NCBI RefSeq assembly: GCF_001984175.1
Contig: NZ_MTQP01000068.1
Span: forward strand, 186,001 to 250,000
Direction: 5' to 3'
Origin: Saccharothrix sp. ALI-22-I
GTDB taxonomy: Bacteria; Actinomycetota; Actinomycetes; Mycobacteriales; Pseudonocardiaceae
DNA length: 64,000 bases
Both the position numbers and the translations under genes were made by a program. Below, piece by piece: positions 26,780 through 35,600 of the stretch (the first letter of the stretch is position 1; every line of letters starts with the position of its first letter). The notes under the pieces were generated by a model. It had not been told where the DNA came from and searched no databases. It worked only from the letters and a program-made list of their open reading frames with translations.

Positions 26780-27382
26780 CTATACGGGCACCAGGTGCCC
26801 GTCGGCGTCGGCGCCGGTGCACACCAGCTCCGAAGCCGCCAACGCCGCCCGGTGGTAGGGCGGCAGGTCCAGTCCGGCGGGCAAGACCTCGACACACGGG
26901 TCGTGCTCGCCGAGCGCCCGCAGCACCCGCTGGAGTTCACCGGTCAACCGGGGCTCCCCGGTCGTGGTGGTGACCAGGATCAGCCTCCTGGGTTCGCCCC
27001 TGCCGAGCCGCCACGAGGACCGGACTTCGCCGACCCCTAGGCGTCCCCGCAAGGTCGCTCCGAGCACCACGGTCGCGGAATCACCCATCGCCACCCGTTC
27101 GGGTGATTCCGGGGAGAAGGTGTAGCCGGATTCGGGCAGTTCGTCCAGCCCTTTGACCGAACTGATCGTGGACCGGTCGGCCCCATGCGGCACGAGGGCG
27201 TCCGCGAGGAGCCGCTGCTCGTAGTCCGTCAGACCGATCCTGTCGTGCAGCAACGTGCGCGGAAGGGCGCGTGCGAGCACCGTGATGGCGTCCGTGGCGG
27301 CCCAGTCGCGGAACCTCCACAGGACGTCGTCAGGCAGCCGCCCGGCCAGCCTCAGCAACAGCTCGTGGCACGTGTCCGACAT
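26780..27382 (-). CDS. Hypothetical protein paired with the VRAND-repeat protein
   Basis: The 200-residue protein begins MSDTCHELLLRLAGRLPDD. Its N-terminal 60 residues align by eye with those of the 459-residue protein downstream. Residues 85-200 form a mixed alpha/beta region with LILVTTTTGEP and DADGHLVPV at the end. No signal, membrane helix or metal motif is visible. Thirty-eight bases separate it from the downstream gene, on the same strand. A gene duplication followed by repeat growth in the second copy would explain the pair. Function unknown. Confidence 0.72.
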   Translation of the reverse strand: MSDTCHELLLRLAGRLPDDVLWRFRDWAATDAITVLARALPRTLLHDRIGLTDYEQRLLADALVPHGADRSTISSVKGLDELPESGYTFSPESPERVAMGDSATVVLGATLRGRLGVGEVRSSWRLGRGEPRRLILVTTTTGEPRLTGELQRVLRALGEHDPCVEVLPAGLDLPPYHRAALAASELVCTGADADGHLVPV

Positions 27383-27383
27383 C

Positions 27384-27842
27384 TCACTCCCCGATCTCGA
27401 CGATCAGTTCCACCTCGACCGGCGCGCCCAACGGCAACTCGGACACGCCGACCGCGGCCCGCGCGTGCCGTCCGGCCTCGCCGAAGACCTCGCCCAGGAG
27501 GTCCGACGCGCCGTTGATCACGGCGGGTTGGCCGGTGAAGCCCTCGGCGGAGGCGACGAACCCGACCAGTTTGACGACGCGGACGACCGAGTCCAAGCCC
27601 ACCAGCGCGTCCACGGCGGCCAACGCGTTCAGCGCGCAGGTGCGGGCGTGCGCCTTGGCCTCCTCCGGACTGATGTCGCCGCCGACCTTGCCGGTGGCCG
27701 CGAGCGTGCCCTTGACGAACGGCAGTTGCCCGGACGTGAACACCAGCTGCCCGGTGCGCACGGCGGGCACGTAGGCCGCGACCGGAGCCGCGACCTCGGG
27801 CAGTTCGACATTCAGCTCGGCCAGACGCGCCGTCCAGCTCAT
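27384..27842 (-). CDS. RidA-family protein (Rv3678c-type)
   Basis: The 152-residue protein belongs to the RidA/YjgF/UK114 superfamily: VRTGQLVFTSGQLPFVKG near residue 28, CALNALAAVDALVGLDSVV near 70, and GHARAAVGVSELPLGAPVEV-like tail with RAAVGVSELPLGAPVEVELI near 130. Family members hydrolyse reactive enamines or imines, but the key Arg of true RidA (R105-type) is not clearly present here, so it may be of the Rid1-Rid7 groups. It is coupled to a DUF4177-like gene upstream (ATGA) and is followed by the 200-residue hypothetical gene. Confidence 0.88.
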   Translation of the reverse strand: MSWTARLAELNVELPEVAAPVAAYVPAVRTGQLVFTSGQLPFVKGTLAATGKVGGDISPEEAKAHARTCALNALAAVDALVGLDSVVRVVKLVGFVASAEGFTGQPAVINGASDLLGEVFGEAGRHARAAVGVSELPLGAPVEVELIVEIGE

Positions 27843-27994
27843 GCCTTGGGTCGCTTCAGGTAGGCGACGTGCTGCTCACCGCTCGGGTTCGGCAGGACGG
27901 TCACCAGTTCCCAGCCGTCGTCGCCCCACTGATCCAGGATCGCCTTGGTGGCGTGGATCAACAGCGGGACGGTGGCGTACTCCCACTTCTGCAT
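27839..27994 (-). CDS. DUF4177-like small protein
   Basis: The ORF encodes 51 residues from the ATG at 27994, beginning MQKWEYATVPLLIHATKAIL, with GDDGWELVTVLPNPSG in the middle and LKRPKA at the end. The WEY...DGWELV pattern is the DUF4177 signature. Its stop overlaps the RidA-like start (ATGA). A similar small gene lies before the RidA gene in mycobacteria, as remembered. Function is unknown. Confidence 0.82.
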   Translation of the reverse strand: MQKWEYATVPLLIHATKAILDQWGDDGWELVTVLPNPSGEQHVAYLKRPKA

Positions 27995-28016
27995 GAGCCG
28001 CAGCCTAGCGGGAGAT

Positions 28017-28050
28017 CGAACGGGGGCACCCGACCGAGTACCCCCGTTCG
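28017..28050 (-). terminator. Terminator after the DUF397 gene
   Basis: CGAACGGGGG and CCCCCGTTCG pair over 10 bp with a 14-base loop, beginning 3 bases after the DUF397 stop on the minus strand. Confidence 0.75.
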
Positions 28051-28052
28051 GG

Positions 28053-28235
28053 TCATACGCGAGTGTTCTTCACCTCGGTCAGGAACGCGGAGAAGGCCCG
28101 CACGCCGAACACCAACGTCCCGCCATCCCGGTTTTTCGTGTCCCGCACACCGGCGACGCGCTCGGTCACGGCCAACTCGACACACTGCGCGTCAGAACCG
28201 CTCCTGCTGCTCTTGCGCCAGGTCTGGTCGATCAT
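28053..28235 (-). CDS. DUF397 protein
   Basis: Sixty residues with the family pattern WRKSSRSGSDAQCVELAV near the start and RDGGTLVFGVRAFSAFL towards the end. These small proteins accompany DUF5753/HTH regulators in actinomycetes, in BldB/WhiJ/AbaA-like systems. The start overlaps the stop of the regulator gene (ATGA), so the two are translated together. It may bind or antagonise that regulator. Confidence 0.9.
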   Translation of the reverse strand: MIDQTWRKSSRSGSDAQCVELAVTERVAGVRDTKNRDGGTLVFGVRAFSAFLTEVKNTRV

Positions 28236-29089
28236 GTGTCTCCTAGGGTGTCCCGTACTGCCTTGATGAGGCTCACGGAGCCCTTCGCCGTGAGCGCGAG
28301 GTGCGCCGCGTCGTCCCAGACCGCCGACAACACCTCCACCGCCTCATCTTCTACGGGGACCATCCCGGTCAGAGCTTCCACATAGGCCGCCTGCGGTTCG
28401 TCCGACTGGTCGAAGTCGAGCAGGAACATGGCTCCGGACTGCGCGCCGTAAGCGCCGACCGCGTACGGCAGGACCTGGATCGTCACGTTCGGCCGCTTGG
28501 TCATGGCCACGAGGTGGTCCAACTGCTCTCGCATGACGTCCGCGCCACCGACCAGTCGGCGAAGTGCGGCTTCGTCGATCAGCGCGTGGTACTCGATCGG
28601 GTTCTCGCGCGTCAGGGCGCCTTGTCGGTCGGATCGTTCGGCGGCTGCCTGGGAGTCCCAACTGTCGCCGACGATCCGGCGGCGTGCGGCGCGCGCGAGG
28701 GCTTCGGCGTACCCGGCGGTCTGGAGCAGACCGGGGACGAGGGCCGAGTCGAGAGTGCGCTCCCGCACCGCCTCCAACTCGTCCATCCGGAGGCGTTTGT
28801 AGTTCGCGGGCAGGTCACGGGCGTGCTCGACGGCCGAGGGGTCGACGTCGGCCACTTCCCAGAGTTGCAGCGCCCGGGTCTTCTCCTCCGGGGTCGCCCC
28901 GATGACGTCGAGCACCATCGACAGCGCGGGCCAGCGCGCCAGTGCCTCACCGGACAGCATTCGGGTGATCGTCGGACGCGAGACCCGGGACTGCTTGACG
29001 ACGTCGTCCACCTTGAGGCCGGACCTCTCCAGGATCGGGCGGAGGTGCCGTCCGAGGCGGCGCTTGCCCCGCGTCGAGCCGATAGCCAT
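28232..29089 (-). CDS. XRE-type HTH regulator with DUF5753 domain
   Basis: The 285-residue protein has an N-terminal helix-turn-helix (LKVDDVVKQSRVSRPTITRM, residues 25-44) and a DUF5753 domain from about 100 (ALVPGLLQTAGYAEAL and VTIQVLPYAVGAYGAQSGAM). Actinomycetes have many paralogues, each usually next to a DUF397 gene, and the pairs act in development or antibiotic regulation. It is divergent from the 84-residue gene at 29185, so the shared gap is a likely target. Confidence 0.9.
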   Translation of the reverse strand: MAIGSTRGKRRLGRHLRPILERSGLKVDDVVKQSRVSRPTITRMLSGEALARWPALSMVLDVIGATPEEKTRALQLWEVADVDPSAVEHARDLPANYKRLRMDELEAVRERTLDSALVPGLLQTAGYAEALARAARRRIVGDSWDSQAAAERSDRQGALTRENPIEYHALIDEAALRRLVGGADVMREQLDHLVAMTKRPNVTIQVLPYAVGAYGAQSGAMFLLDFDQSDEPQAAYVEALTGMVPVEDEAVEVLSAVWDDAAHLALTAKGSVSLIKAVRDTLGDT

Positions 29090-29184
29090 TCGATCACCCT
29101 AGCCACTCCGCGTAGTACCCGGTCACCATGACTTCACCCATTCGATTTCGGTGATTTGAACAGCTCGAATGATAGCGTTCAACC

Positions 29185-29439
29185 ATGGATGATGTTGAAG
29201 TGATCGCGGAGGCGCCCCGGCTGTTCGCGATCGTCCAAGAGGACGCCTGCGACGGGTGGGTGGCCGCGTGGGGACTGGATTTCGGCGACGGATCGACGGA
29301 GGTGACCCGGAGGGACGGCGGTCTGCGGATCACGACCACGAGCGCGGAGCGGGCGCTCTGGTACTTCACCATCGACAAGACGGCCGAGGCCCGCCTCGTG
29401 TGGGTGGAAAGTGCGGTGAACCACGACGTCAAGACGTGA
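29185..29439 (+). CDS. Hypothetical protein divergent from DUF5753 regulator
   Basis: Eighty-four residues from an ATG. The protein is rich in acidic and aromatic residues (EDACDGWVAAWGLDFGDGST) and looks like a small beta-rich fold. No motif is recognised. Its promoter would lie in the gap shared with the regulator. Confidence 0.6.
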   Translation: MDDVEVIAEAPRLFAIVQEDACDGWVAAWGLDFGDGSTEVTRRDGGLRITTTSAERALWYFTIDKTAEARLVWVESAVNHDVKT

Positions 29440-29471
29440 CTGCGCGGTCACCCGGGGCTAGCGTTGATCAC

Positions 29472-29723
29472 GTGGAAACGTGGCGGATCGTCGCCACCAG
29501 CTCGTTCCTGCTGGGCGGGCTGGTGATGATCCTGGTCGGGATGGCGCAGGCGCGGGATCGCAAGGGAGCCAGACATGCCGACGTGATGCGCGCGTTCCTG
29601 ATCGGGGCGGTGATGGTCGCGGTGGTCGCGGTGCTCATCGCGTACGTGCTGCCGTCGGTGGTGGCGTGGGGCATCGTCGCGGCGACGGCCATCGCGGTGG
29701 TGTTCGTCACCATGATGGACTGA
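29472..29723 (+). CDS. Small membrane protein
   Basis: The GTG at 29472 gives 83 residues with two or three hydrophobic helices (IVATSSFLLGGLVMILVGMA, then FLIGAVMVAVVAVLIAYVLP and AWGIVAATAIAVVFV) and a short basic loop (QARDRKGARH). It lies upstream of the two ArsA-like ATPases. No family recognised. Confidence 0.68.
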   Translation: METWRIVATSSFLLGGLVMILVGMAQARDRKGARHADVMRAFLIGAVMVAVVAVLIAYVLPSVVAWGIVAATAIAVVFVTMMD

Positions 29724-29806
29724 CCCGTGCTCGGATCGGCCGGGGCGCGCGGCGTTGCCGGCGATTCCCAGGGCAGTTCTCAGGGCGGCGCGCATAGGCT
29801 GATCTG

Positions 29807-30799
29807 GTGAACGGCTGGACCGACGAACTCACCCGCGCGCGACTGCACGTGGTGACGGGCAAGGGCGGGACCGGCAAGACCACGGTCGCCGCGGCGCTCG
29901 CGCTGGCGCTGGCCACCGGCGGACGGCGCGTGCTGCTGGTGGAGGTGGAGAACCGGCAGGGCATCGCGCAGCTGTTCGACCGCCCGCCGCTGCCGTACTC
30001 CGAGGAGCGGATCGCGTCCGCGCCCGGCGGCGGGGAGGTGCGCGCGCTGGCCGTGGACCCCGAGGCGGCGTTGCTCGAATACCTCGACATGTTCTACAAC
30101 CTCGGCTTCGCCGGCCGGACGTTGAAGAAGATGGGCGCGATCGAGTTCGCCACCACCCTCGCCCCCGGCCTGCGGGACGTGCTGCTCACCGGCAAGGTCA
30201 AGGAGTGCGTGCGCCGGGCGGGCAAGACCGGGCGGCACGAGTACGACGCCGTCGTGCTCGACGCGCCGCCGACCGGCCGCGTGGTCCGGTTCCTGGACGT
30301 CACCAGGGCCATGGCCGATCTGGCCAAGGTCGGGCCGATCAAGGGCCAGAGCGACGGCGTGGTGAACCTGCTGCACTCCGGTGACACGGCGGTGCACCTG
30401 GTGGCGCTGCTGGAGGAGATGCCGGTGCGCGAGACGTTGGACGCGGTCGCCGAGCTGGACGCGGCGGACCTGAGGCCGGGCGCGGTGTTCGTGAACCGGG
30501 TCAGCCCGCCACGGCTGCCCGCGCGATCGGTCGCGTCGGCGTCGGAAGGTCGGGTCGACGCCAACCGGATTCGCGCCGGGTTGGCATCGGCGGGCCTCGA
30601 CGTGGATGAAGACGTGCTGGACGGGCTGGTCGAGCAGACCGTGGAGCACGCCTTGCGCATCCGAATGGAGCAACGGGCCAAGGAGAAGCTGGCCGAATCC
30701 GATCTGCCCACTGTGGAGCTTCCGGAACTGACCGACGGGGTGGACGTGGCCGCGCTCTACGAACTGGCCGAGGTGCTGGTCGGGCGAGGTGTGCGGTGA
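29807..30799 (+). CDS. ArsA/GET3-like ATPase, first of a pair (Rv3679-type)
   Basis: The 330-residue protein from a GTG carries the deviant Walker A VVTGKGGTGKTTVAAALALA near residue 18 and a switch-like VVLDAPPTGRVVRFLDV near 150. Two tail-anchor-type helices follow. The family consists of dimeric ATPases related to ArsA and GET3. In M. tuberculosis the Rv3679/Rv3680 pair has been described as bacterial Get3-like, protecting against glycerol-linked stress. It overlaps the second ATPase by 4 bases, so a heterodimer is likely. Confidence 0.9.
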   Translation: MNGWTDELTRARLHVVTGKGGTGKTTVAAALALALATGGRRVLLVEVENRQGIAQLFDRPPLPYSEERIASAPGGGEVRALAVDPEAALLEYLDMFYNLGFAGRTLKKMGAIEFATTLAPGLRDVLLTGKVKECVRRAGKTGRHEYDAVVLDAPPTGRVVRFLDVTRAMADLAKVGPIKGQSDGVVNLLHSGDTAVHLVALLEEMPVRETLDAVAELDAADLRPGAVFVNRVSPPRLPARSVASASEGRVDANRIRAGLASAGLDVDEDVLDGLVEQTVEHALRIRMEQRAKEKLAESDLPTVELPELTDGVDVAALYELAEVLVGRGVR

Positions 30800-31911
30800 A
30801 CCGGCTGGACGTGGACGCGTTGCTGGACAACCCGGAGACGCGGGTGCTGGTGTGCTGCGGCTCGGGTGGCGTCGGCAAGACCACCACGGCGGCGGCACTG
30901 GCCATCCGCGCCGCCGAACGCGGCCGGCGGGCCGTCGTGCTGACCATCGACCCGGCGCGCAGGCTCGCGCAGTCGCTGGGGTTGGGCGAGCTCGACAACC
31001 AGCCACGACGCGTCGACGTCGAGGGGGTCAAGGGCGAGCTGCACGCGATGATGCTGGACATGCGCCGCACGTTCGACGACATGGTGTGGCAGCACGCCGG
31101 CCGCGAACGGGCCGAGCAGATCCTGGCCAACCCGTTCTACCAGACCATTTCCACGTCGTTCTCCGGCACGCAGGAGTACATGGCGATGGAGAAGCTGGGC
31201 CAACTGGTGGAGCGCGACGAGTGGGACCTGGTGGTCGTGGACACGCCGCCGAGCCGCTCGGCGCTGGACTTCCTGGACGCGCCGCAACGGCTCTCGACGG
31301 TGCTGGACGGCCGACTGATCCGCATGCTGTCGGCGCCCGCCCGTGCGGGCGGACGCGGCATCCGCAAGATCGTCGGCGCGGGCTTCGGCCTGTTCACCAA
31401 AGCCGTGTCGACCATCGTGGGCGGCCAACTCCTGCACGACGCCTCGACGTTCGTGCAGGCGTTCGACAGCATGTTCGGCGGCTTCCGGCAACGCGCCCAG
31501 GCCACCTACGAGCTGCTGCGATCACCGGGCACGGGCTTCCTGGTGGTCGCGGCGGCCGAACCGGACGCGTTGCGCGAGGCCAGCTACTTCGTCGAGCGGT
31601 TGAGCGCGGAACGGATGCCGTTGACCGGTCTGGTGGCGAACCGGACGCACCCGGTGCTGGCCCCCTTGCCGGCACCCGGTGCGTTGGCGGCGGCGGACCG
31701 GTTGGAGCGCACTGGAGACGCCCCGCTGGCTGCCGCGGTGTTGCGGGTGCACGCGGATCGCGTGGCCGTCGCCGATCGGGAGAAGCGACTGCTCGCGCGA
31801 TTCACCCGTGCGCACCCTGGTGTTCCACTGATCGGTGTGCCCGCCTTGCCGACCGACGTGCACGACCTGGACGGCCTGCACGAGATCGGTCGGCGGCTGG
31901 CGGGCGAGTAG
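30796..31911 (+). CDS. ArsA/GET3-like ATPase, second of a pair (Rv3680-type)
   Basis: The 371-residue protein starts at the GTG in the GTGA overlap. Walker A is VCCGSGGVGKTTTAAALAIR near residue 22. TIDPARRLAQSLGL follows, and a switch VVVDTPPSRSALDFLDAP lies near 150. A long helical insert (RIRKIVGAGFGLFTKAVSTI-like stretch near 195) may form the client-binding groove. Its partner is the upstream ATPase. It is followed after 16 bases by the convergent WhiB gene. Confidence 0.9.
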   Translation: MNRLDVDALLDNPETRVLVCCGSGGVGKTTTAAALAIRAAERGRRAVVLTIDPARRLAQSLGLGELDNQPRRVDVEGVKGELHAMMLDMRRTFDDMVWQHAGRERAEQILANPFYQTISTSFSGTQEYMAMEKLGQLVERDEWDLVVVDTPPSRSALDFLDAPQRLSTVLDGRLIRMLSAPARAGGRGIRKIVGAGFGLFTKAVSTIVGGQLLHDASTFVQAFDSMFGGFRQRAQATYELLRSPGTGFLVVAAAEPDALREASYFVERLSAERMPLTGLVANRTHPVLAPLPAPGALAAADRLERTGDAPLAAAVLRVHADRVAVADREKRLLARFTRAHPGVPLIGVPALPTDVHDLDGLHEIGRRLAGE

Positions 31912-31927
31912 GGGTAGACCTACCGGC

Positions 31928-32218
31928 CTAACCGACCCTGGACTCCTCGTGGTGCTCCTGGCGTGCTGTGTCCAGGAGTTCGAGCCAGGAGGTGACATCC
32001 GGGCGACGCCGAAGCAACGCCCGCCGTTCACGCTCCGTCATGCCGCCCCAGACACCGAACTCGATCCGGTTGTCCAGGGCCTCGGCAAGGCACTCGGTGC
32101 GTACCGGGCATCCCAGGCACACCACCTTGGCTTTGCGTTGCTCCGCCCCGCGGACGAAGAGCTGATCCGGCTCCTCGTCACGGCAAGAAGCCTTGATACG
32201 CCAATCCCCCTGCTGCAT
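31928..32218 (-). CDS. WhiB-family iron-sulphur regulator (WhiB4-type)
   Basis: GAGGTG before the ATG at 32218 selects that start (96 residues) over the GTG three codons upstream. The four Cys are in KASCRDEEPD and VVCLGCPVRTEC (CxxC...C spacing). GVWGGMTERERRALLR is the family turn before the basic C-terminal helix. WhiB proteins bind a 4Fe-4S cluster and act on sigma-factor-bound promoters, sensing redox state or NO. It is divergent from ponA2, as recalled for Rv3681c/Rv3682. Confidence 0.93.
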   Translation of the reverse strand: MQQGDWRIKASCRDEEPDQLFVRGAEQRKAKVVCLGCPVRTECLAEALDNRIEFGVWGGMTERERRALLRRRPDVTSWLELLDTARQEHHEESRVG

Positions 32219-32394
32219 AGCCCCCACCTCAGTTCACACAGTGCCCAGACTTCCTAAATCCGCCACACCCCTGCCGCGGATGCCGTAGGCTCACCAACGA
32301 GTGGTCGTCCTTCGGCTGCTGTCTTGGACAGTGACGGACTGTAGAGCCTTCTGGTTCCACCTCCAAGCCTGGGTTGCCCACCTGTTACCTGTCT

Positions 32395-32410
32395 TGAGTA
32401 CGAGTACTCA
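32395..32410. promoter_or_regulatory. Palindrome between whiB and ponA2
   Basis: TGAGTAC and GTACTCA are perfect arms with a 2-base centre (GA). The site lies 64 bases before the ponA2 start and about 180 bases from the whiB start, so it is most likely a ponA2 operator. Confidence 0.5.
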
Positions 32411-32473
32411 TTCTGCGTAATCAACTGTGCGCGATCTCGATCACCTCTTCGGGTGCCGCGTACGCTGACCTGC

Positions 32474-34951
32474 ATGCGAGCCAGGAACGGCGTGCTGAAA
32501 CTGCTCGGCCTGTGTCTGCTAGCCGGAGTGCTGCTGGCAGGCATGTTGTTCCCTGTCGTCGGCTCGCTGGGGCTGGTGTCGAACAGAGCCGGCGACACGG
32601 TGGACAGCATCTCCGCCGACCTGGTCGCCACCGACCCGCCGTTGATCTCCACGATCACGGACAAGGACGGCGAGCCGATCGCGTACCTGTACGACCAGTA
32701 CCGGGTGCTGGTCCCACCCGAGAAGATCTCGCCCACCATGAAGGCCGCGCTGGTCTCGGTGGAGGACCGCAGGTTCTACGAGCACCAGGGCGTGGACTGG
32801 CGGGGCACGATCCGCGCCGGGTTGACCAACCAGTTCAGCGGCTCTGTGACGCAGGGTGCCTCCACGCTCACGCAGCAATACGTGAAGAACTACCTCGTGC
32901 ACGTGGTCGCGCGGAACAACCAGGTGGAACAGCAAAAGGCACAAGAGCAGACTGTTGCGCGAAAAGCCCGTGAATGGCGCATCTCCTTGCAACTGGAACG
33001 CCAACTGGGCAAGGAGGAAATCCTCGCCCGCTACCTGAACGTGGTGCCGTTCGGCTCGACGATCTACGGCATCGCGGCGGCGTCCCAGGCGTACTTCAAC
33101 ACCACGCCGGACAAGCTGACCGTGGCGCAGTCGGCGATGCTCGCGGGCATGGTGAACAGCCCGTCGGCGTTGAACCCGGAGGTGTTCCCGGAGAAGGCGT
33201 TGGAGCGGCGCAACCAGGTCATCGACAAGATGGTCGAGAACGACAAGCTGTCCCGCGACGCCGCCGAGGCCGCCAAGCAGGAGCCGCTGGGGTTGGCGAC
33301 GCCGGTGCGGACGCCGCCCAACGGGTGTGTCGGCGCGGGGCCGGAGAACGGGTTCTTCTGCTCGTACGTGGTGAACTACTTGGAGCGCAACGGTTTCAGC
33401 ATCGAGCAGCTGAAGACCGGCGGTTACACCATTCGGACCACTTTGGACCGGACCATCACCTCCAACGCCAAGCGCGCGGCGGAGGCGCAGGTCGCGAAGT
33501 CCACCGACGGGATCGCGAACACGATGGCGGTCGTGCGGCCGGGCAAGGAGCGGCACGAGGTCGTGGCGCTGGTGGCGAACCGGGACTACGGGTTGAAGGC
33601 CGACCAGTTCCAGACCCAGTTCGACCTGCCGTCCGGGGTGGAGAACAAGTTCGGCGCCGGGTCGGTCTACAAGGTGTTCACGGCGGCGGCGGCGTTGGAG
33701 AAGGGCATGGGCATCGAGAACACGATCGCCACGCCGAACTCGTACGTGTCGCGGGTGTTCAAGGGTGGCGGGAAGAGCTGCCCGCCCACCGGTGAGCCGG
33801 ACACGCGGTGGTACTGCCTGGGCAACGCTTCGGCCGGCTACCCGCCGCAGATGTCGTTGCAGACGGCGTTGCAGACCTCGCCGAACACGGGGTTCGTGAT
33901 CCTGGAAGAGCAGCTGGGCATGGACCCGGTGGTGGACATGGCGTCCCGGTTGGGGATGCGCGAGACGATGGCGACGAACATCGCGGGCATGCGGCCGGAC
34001 TCGAAGTCGAAGAACAAGGACCTGCGGATCTCGCAGACGGAGTTCTACAAGTCCAACGGTGGCAACGCTTCCTTCACGTTGAGCCCGGCGCCGGTGAGCA
34101 CGCTGGAGCTGGCGAACGTGGCCGCGACGATCATGAGCGGCGGCGTGTGGTGCCCACCGTCCCCGATCGGCCGGATCCTGGACCGCAACGGCCAGCCGGT
34201 GACGGTCAACGAGGCGCCGTGCGAGCAGGCCGTCGCGGAGCCGTTGGCGAACGGCTTGGCGGTCGGTATGTCCAAGGACGACCAGGGCACCGGCACCGCG
34301 GCGAGGGCGGCGCAGCAGTTCAAGTGGACGCGCCCGATGCTGGGCAAGACGGGGACGACGGAGGACTACAAGTCGGCCGCGTTCATCGGCGCCACACCGG
34401 ACTTCGCCGGCGCCGTGCAGACGTTCAACGACGGCGTCGAACCGCGCGGCATCTGCGTCAACGCCGGCCCGCCCAAATTGTGCGGCAAGGGCGACATCTA
34501 CGGCGGCACCGTGCCCGCGCGCACTTGGTTCGAGACGATGACGAAGGTCCACGAAGGACTACCGGTCCGCGGCATGCCGCCCGTGGAGGAGCGCTACCTC
34601 AAGGGCGGCGCCGAGATCCGCATCCCGGACGTGGTCGGCCGCAACGTGAACGACGCGACCCGCATCCTCGAACAGGCCGGCTACAAGGTGTCCGCCCAAA
34701 ACCGCAATTCCGACCAGCCAAAGGGCCAGGTCGTCAGCCAGACACCACGCGGCAGCGCACTACGCGGCACCGTGGTCACCCTCCTGGTGTCCACCGGCTA
34801 CGTCCCCCCACCCCAACCAACCGACCCGACCACCACCACCGAACCACCCTCCCCAGGCCAACCCAACCCACCCGGCCAACCAGTCCCACCGGGCCGCCCA
34901 GGCGGCAACCCCCCGGTAATCACCATCCCCACCAACCCACCCCGCCGCTAA
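32474..34951 (+). CDS. ponA2: Bifunctional penicillin-binding protein 1A/1B type, PonA2-like
   Basis: The start is taken as the ATG at 32474 (825 residues). A GTG at 32453 is possible. One membrane helix (LLGLCLLAGVLLAGMLFPVV) is followed by the GT51 transglycosylase domain with SVEDRRFYEHQGVDWRGTIR near residue 92 and GASTLTQQYVKN near 130. The transpeptidase domain has GAGSVYKVFTAAA (SxxK) near 396, the SPNTGF (SxN) motif and LGKTGTTEDYKSA (KTG) near 625. One PASTA domain (IRIPDVVGRNVNDATRILEQ) follows, then a Pro-rich tail. It makes and cross-links peptidoglycan at the membrane. Divergence from whiB suggests redox-linked control. Confidence 0.95.
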   Translation: MRARNGVLKLLGLCLLAGVLLAGMLFPVVGSLGLVSNRAGDTVDSISADLVATDPPLISTITDKDGEPIAYLYDQYRVLVPPEKISPTMKAALVSVEDRRFYEHQGVDWRGTIRAGLTNQFSGSVTQGASTLTQQYVKNYLVHVVARNNQVEQQKAQEQTVARKAREWRISLQLERQLGKEEILARYLNVVPFGSTIYGIAAASQAYFNTTPDKLTVAQSAMLAGMVNSPSALNPEVFPEKALERRNQVIDKMVENDKLSRDAAEAAKQEPLGLATPVRTPPNGCVGAGPENGFFCSYVVNYLERNGFSIEQLKTGGYTIRTTLDRTITSNAKRAAEAQVAKSTDGIANTMAVVRPGKERHEVVALVANRDYGLKADQFQTQFDLPSGVENKFGAGSVYKVFTAAAALEKGMGIENTIATPNSYVSRVFKGGGKSCPPTGEPDTRWYCLGNASAGYPPQMSLQTALQTSPNTGFVILEEQLGMDPVVDMASRLGMRETMATNIAGMRPDSKSKNKDLRISQTEFYKSNGGNASFTLSPAPVSTLELANVAATIMSGGVWCPPSPIGRILDRNGQPVTVNEAPCEQAVAEPLANGLAVGMSKDDQGTGTAARAAQQFKWTRPMLGKTGTTEDYKSAAFIGATPDFAGAVQTFNDGVEPRGICVNAGPPKLCGKGDIYGGTVPARTWFETMTKVHEGLPVRGMPPVEERYLKGGAEIRIPDVVGRNVNDATRILEQAGYKVSAQNRNSDQPKGQVVSQTPRGSALRGTVVTLLVSTGYVPPPQPTDPTTTTEPPSPGQPNPPGQPVPPGRPGGNPPVITIPTNPPRR

Positions 34952-35486
34952 CCCACCCGCCGGCTCACACCGCCGCCCCGCGCCGCCAGCCCCGCCGTGG
35001 GTCCGCGCCGTGGGTCCGCGCCGGCCCGACGTGGCCGGCCTGGTGCCCACTCGTATCGCCAGCTGCGGCTGTTGCCGGTCGCTGGCTTGGGTGGCAGCGG
35101 CTCCTCGGGTGGCGGTTGGCGCCAGTGCGCTGCTCGGCGGCTGTTCCGCGCCGCCGGTTCAGGCCGCGGTTCGGCGGCGGCCGGGCGGCCGGCACACAGG
35201 CCGCCATACCCGGCACCAGGTCCAGGCCTCCGCATCGGGCGGCGAGTTCCGATGGGGCTGGTGGCGGGCGGCGACGGTGCATCTCGGCCGCCGTCCGGGC
35301 CACGGGCCCGGCCAAGATCCGCAGCTGGGCGGTCCCGAGTGGCGACGGTCCGGTCCCGGGCGGGGCCGTTGCTCGGGGGCGCGTTGGTCGGGCTGGCAGT
35401 TGGGCTGGCGTGGTCGTGGTCGTGGTGGTTGGGGCGTGGGTCAGGCTGGTGGGTGGGTCGGGGTCGTTGGTGGTTCGGGCGGTGGG

Positions 35487-35585
35487 GTCGTGGTGGGCGG
35501 TCGGGGGGTGGTGGGCGGTCGGGGGGTGGTGGGCGGTCGGGGGGTGGTGGGCGGTCGGGGGGTGGTGGGCGGTCGGGGGGTGGTT
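35487..35585. repeat. G-rich 18-bp tandem repeat
   Basis: About five units of GGTGGTGGGCGGTCGGGG lie head to tail, with the + strand carrying runs of 4-6 G. Upstream sequence (from about 35420) is a degraded version of the same composition. The G-runs are regularly spaced and could form a quadruplex on the + strand. Confidence 0.85.
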
Positions 35586-35600
35586 TCGGGTTTCCGCTGG

